DNA from: Thermodesulfobacteriaceae bacterium
Lineage (GTDB): Bacteria; Desulfobacterota; Thermodesulfobacteria; Thermodesulfobacteriales; Thermodesulfobacteriaceae
Direction of reading: 5' to 3'
Length of the DNA stretch: 5,972 nucleotides
Assembly (NCBI GenBank): GCA_015494725.1
Contig: WGAR01000074.1
Coordinates: 1-5,972, forward strand
Position 1 is the stretch's first letter, and the number at the start of each line of letters is the position of its first letter. The translations under genes and the position numbers were made by a program. The notes under the pieces are model-generated. The model made no database searches. It was not told the DNA's origin and saw only the letters and a program-made list of their open reading frames with translations. Positions 4,811-5,972 of the stretch are shown one piece after another.

Positions 4811-5689
4811 ATGGAAAGGAATATCCTTTTGGTGGTCCCGAAGGAAAAAAGAGGCTTTTTTTACCCCCTGAAGGGGCCCTGGGAAATCGTCTCCGAGGAA
4901 GAAATCCTTTCGCGCCTTAAGGAGCGAAGGAAACAGGGCAAAGATCGCGTCTTCCTTTCGATAATCGGTCCCGAGGAATTCCGGAAACGGGTAAAGGACC
5001 TCCTTTCCGGAGTCCCAAGCCCCGAGGTCGTCTTTTATGAAGAGGATCCCTTTCCTGCCCTGCTTTCGGCCTTAAGCGAGGGGCCTCCCCCGGATGAGAT
5101 AGAATCCCGAAGCATGGAGCTCATCCGGGAGCTTATCGACCTTTCCCCCTTTCCTCCGGAGGCCCATCCCCTCATCCTGCGTCTGGTTCATGCCTCCGGA
5201 GACCCGGAATTGGTTAAAACCCTGATCCTTTCCCGGGAGGGGGTGGAGACCGGGGTTTCCCTTCTCCGGGAGGGGGCCTGGGTGGTCTGCGATGTGGAGA
5301 TGGTGGCCGCGGGGATCGACCGCAAAAGACTCGCGGCCCTGGGAGGAAGGGTCCTTTGTGCGGTAAGAGAGGCCGGAGCCCCTCCTCCGGGATATACCCG
5401 TACGGCCTGGGGCATGGAACGGTTATTGCGCGAACACCCCGAGGTCGGGATCGTGGTGGTGGGGAACGCCCCCACGGCCCTCCTCTCCGCTTTGAGGGTC
5501 CTCACGGAGAAACCCCGCCGGGTGTTGGTGGTGGGGTTTCCGGTGGGGTTTGTCCGGGCCGCGGAGGCCAAGCTCCTTCTCGCGCAAAGCCCCTTCCCTC
5601 ATCTCACCAATTACGGTTCGCGCGGAGGCTCCGGGCTGGCTGCCGCAGCGTTAAACGCCCTCCTCCGCCTGGCCCATGAAACGGCGTAA
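4811..5689 (+). CDS. cbiC: Cobalt-precorrin-8 methylmutase CbiC with an N-terminal extension
   Basis: The protein has 292 residues from ATG 4811. Residues from about 94 to the end form a complete CbiC/CobH enzyme, which moves the C-11 methyl group to C-12 to give hydrogenobyrinic or cobyrinic acid. Landmarks are DEIESRSMELI (95-105), the catalytic histidine H127 in RLVHASGD, GAWVVCDVEMVAAGI (155-169), TRTAWGM (196-202), VVVGNAPTAL (215-224), VVGFPVGFVRAAE (240-252) and the C-terminal GSRGGSGLAAAALNALL (269-285). Usual family length is about 210 residues. The first 90 or so are an extra region, MERNILLVVPKEKRG...VVFYEEDP, apparently a small alpha/beta fold that I do not recognise. ATG 4799 and 4802 lie in or next to the -10 element and were not chosen. 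TTG 4829, with AAAGGA 8 nt upstream, is another possible start. The gene overlaps cbiD by 14 nt. Confidence 0.9.
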   Translation: MERNILLVVPKEKRGFFYPLKGPWEIVSEEEILSRLKERRKQGKDRVFLSIIGPEEFRKRVKDLLSGVPSPEVVFYEEDPFPALLSALSEGPPPDEIESRSMELIRELIDLSPFPPEAHPLILRLVHASGDPELVKTLILSREGVETGVSLLREGAWVVCDVEMVAAGIDRKRLAALGGRVLCAVREAGAPPPGYTRTAWGMERLLREHPEVGIVVVGNAPTALLSALRVLTEKPRRVLVVGFPVGFVRAAEAKLLLAQSPFPHLTNYGSRGGSGLAAAALNALLRLAHETA

Positions 5690-5972
5690 ACTGCGCACCG
5701 GATACACCACCGGGGCCTGTGCCGCAGCGGCGGCCAAGGCCGCGGTCCTCGCCCTGCTGGGAGAAACTCCCTCCCAGGTGGAGATCCCCTTTCCGGACGG
5801 AAAACGCCGAAGCCTTCCGGTAAAAGACGTCCGCAGGGAGAACGACACGGCCCGGGCCTCGGTGATCAAGGACGCCGGCGACGACCCGGACATAACTAAC
5901 GGAGTGGAGGTGGTGGTAGAGGTGCAGAAGACGCGGGAGGAAGGGGGCGAGATACACCTTTTGGCCGGTGAA
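5676..5972 (+). CDS. cbiD: Cobalt-precorrin-5B (C1)-methyltransferase CbiD, N-terminal part, cut by the right edge
   Basis: Ninety-nine complete codons are present, ending in frame at the last base. The N-terminal signature of CbiD is clear: KLRTGYTTGACAAAAAKAA (5-23) and VIKDAGDDPDITNG (63-76), both strongly conserved. The enzyme methylates C-1 of the corrin ring with S-adenosylmethionine in the anaerobic, cobalt-early route to cobalamin. The usual length is about 350-370 residues, so roughly a quarter is visible. ATG 5676 lies 14 nt inside the end of cbiC, so the two are surely co-transcribed and probably translationally coupled. The position after cbiC suggests the start of a larger cbi operon continuing rightwards. 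Confidence 0.93.
   Translation, partial: MKRRKLRTGYTTGACAAAAAKAAVLALLGETPSQVEIPFPDGKRRSLPVKDVRRENDTARASVIKDAGDDPDITNGVEVVVEVQKTREEGGEIHLLAGE

Noticed and set aside
5188..5957. Minus-strand open frames opposite cbiC and cbiD
   Set aside because: The plus-strand frames carry unmistakable CbiC and CbiD motifs, and the antisense frames are low-complexity by-products.

Overview
The window looks like chromosome from a thermophilic anaerobic bacterium, most plausibly of the Thermodesulfobacteriota type. That is an inference from gene content. The left edge carries the start of a branched-polyamine synthase (BpsA), an enzyme typical of thermophiles. Next to it is a superoxide reductase, typical of anaerobes and microaerophiles. 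The right edge carries two genes of the anaerobic (cobalt-early) vitamin B12 pathway. The DNA is G+C-rich and very densely coded, with no gene-free stretch longer than about 120 bases.

Layout, left to right. (1) Minus strand, 1-398: N-terminal 132 codons of bpsA, running off the left edge. (2) 399-517: the divergent intergenic region, with a nested inverted repeat at 445-475, weak promoter-like elements and two Shine-Dalgarno sites. (3) Plus strand, 518-940: a small superoxide reductase with a twin-arginine (Tat) signal peptide. Its stop codon overlaps that of the convergent gene that follows. (4) Minus strand, 4750 down to 937: a block of five genes with almost no space between them. In transcription order these are a coiled-coil protein with a PD-(D/E)xK nuclease-like C-terminus, a FecCD/BtuC-type permease, a FepC/BtuD-type ATPase, a periplasmic BtuF/FepB-type binding protein and a small [4Fe-4S]-domain protein. 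Junctions are 3 nt gap, 14 nt overlap, 4 nt overlap and 4 nt gap, so they are probably co-transcribed. (5) 4751-4810: a compact divergent promoter region. (6) Plus strand, 4811 to the right edge: cbiC with an unusual N-terminal extension of about 95 residues, overlapping by 14 nt a partial cbiD.

How the genes fit together: the ABC transporter belongs to the family importing vitamin B12, haem or ferric siderophores. Its divergent position against cbiC-cbiD makes corrinoid (or a corrinoid precursor) the favoured substrate, but sequence alone does not exclude an iron chelate. The Fe-S protein at the end of the transporter operon carries the same four-cysteine cluster motif as domains that act on corrinoid proteins, so a role in handling imported corrinoid or iron is a reasonable hypothesis and no more. 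The exported superoxide reductase would protect the periplasmic side of the membrane, and its usual axial glutamate appears to be replaced by lysine.

Nothing here is a clear mobile element, CRISPR array, RNA gene or defence island. The points most worth following up are the Tat-exported superoxide reductase with the altered active-site loop, the Fe-S protein tied to the transporter, the extra domain on CbiC, and the coiled-coil nuclease-like gene heading the transporter operon with a nearly perfect 21-bp tandem repeat.
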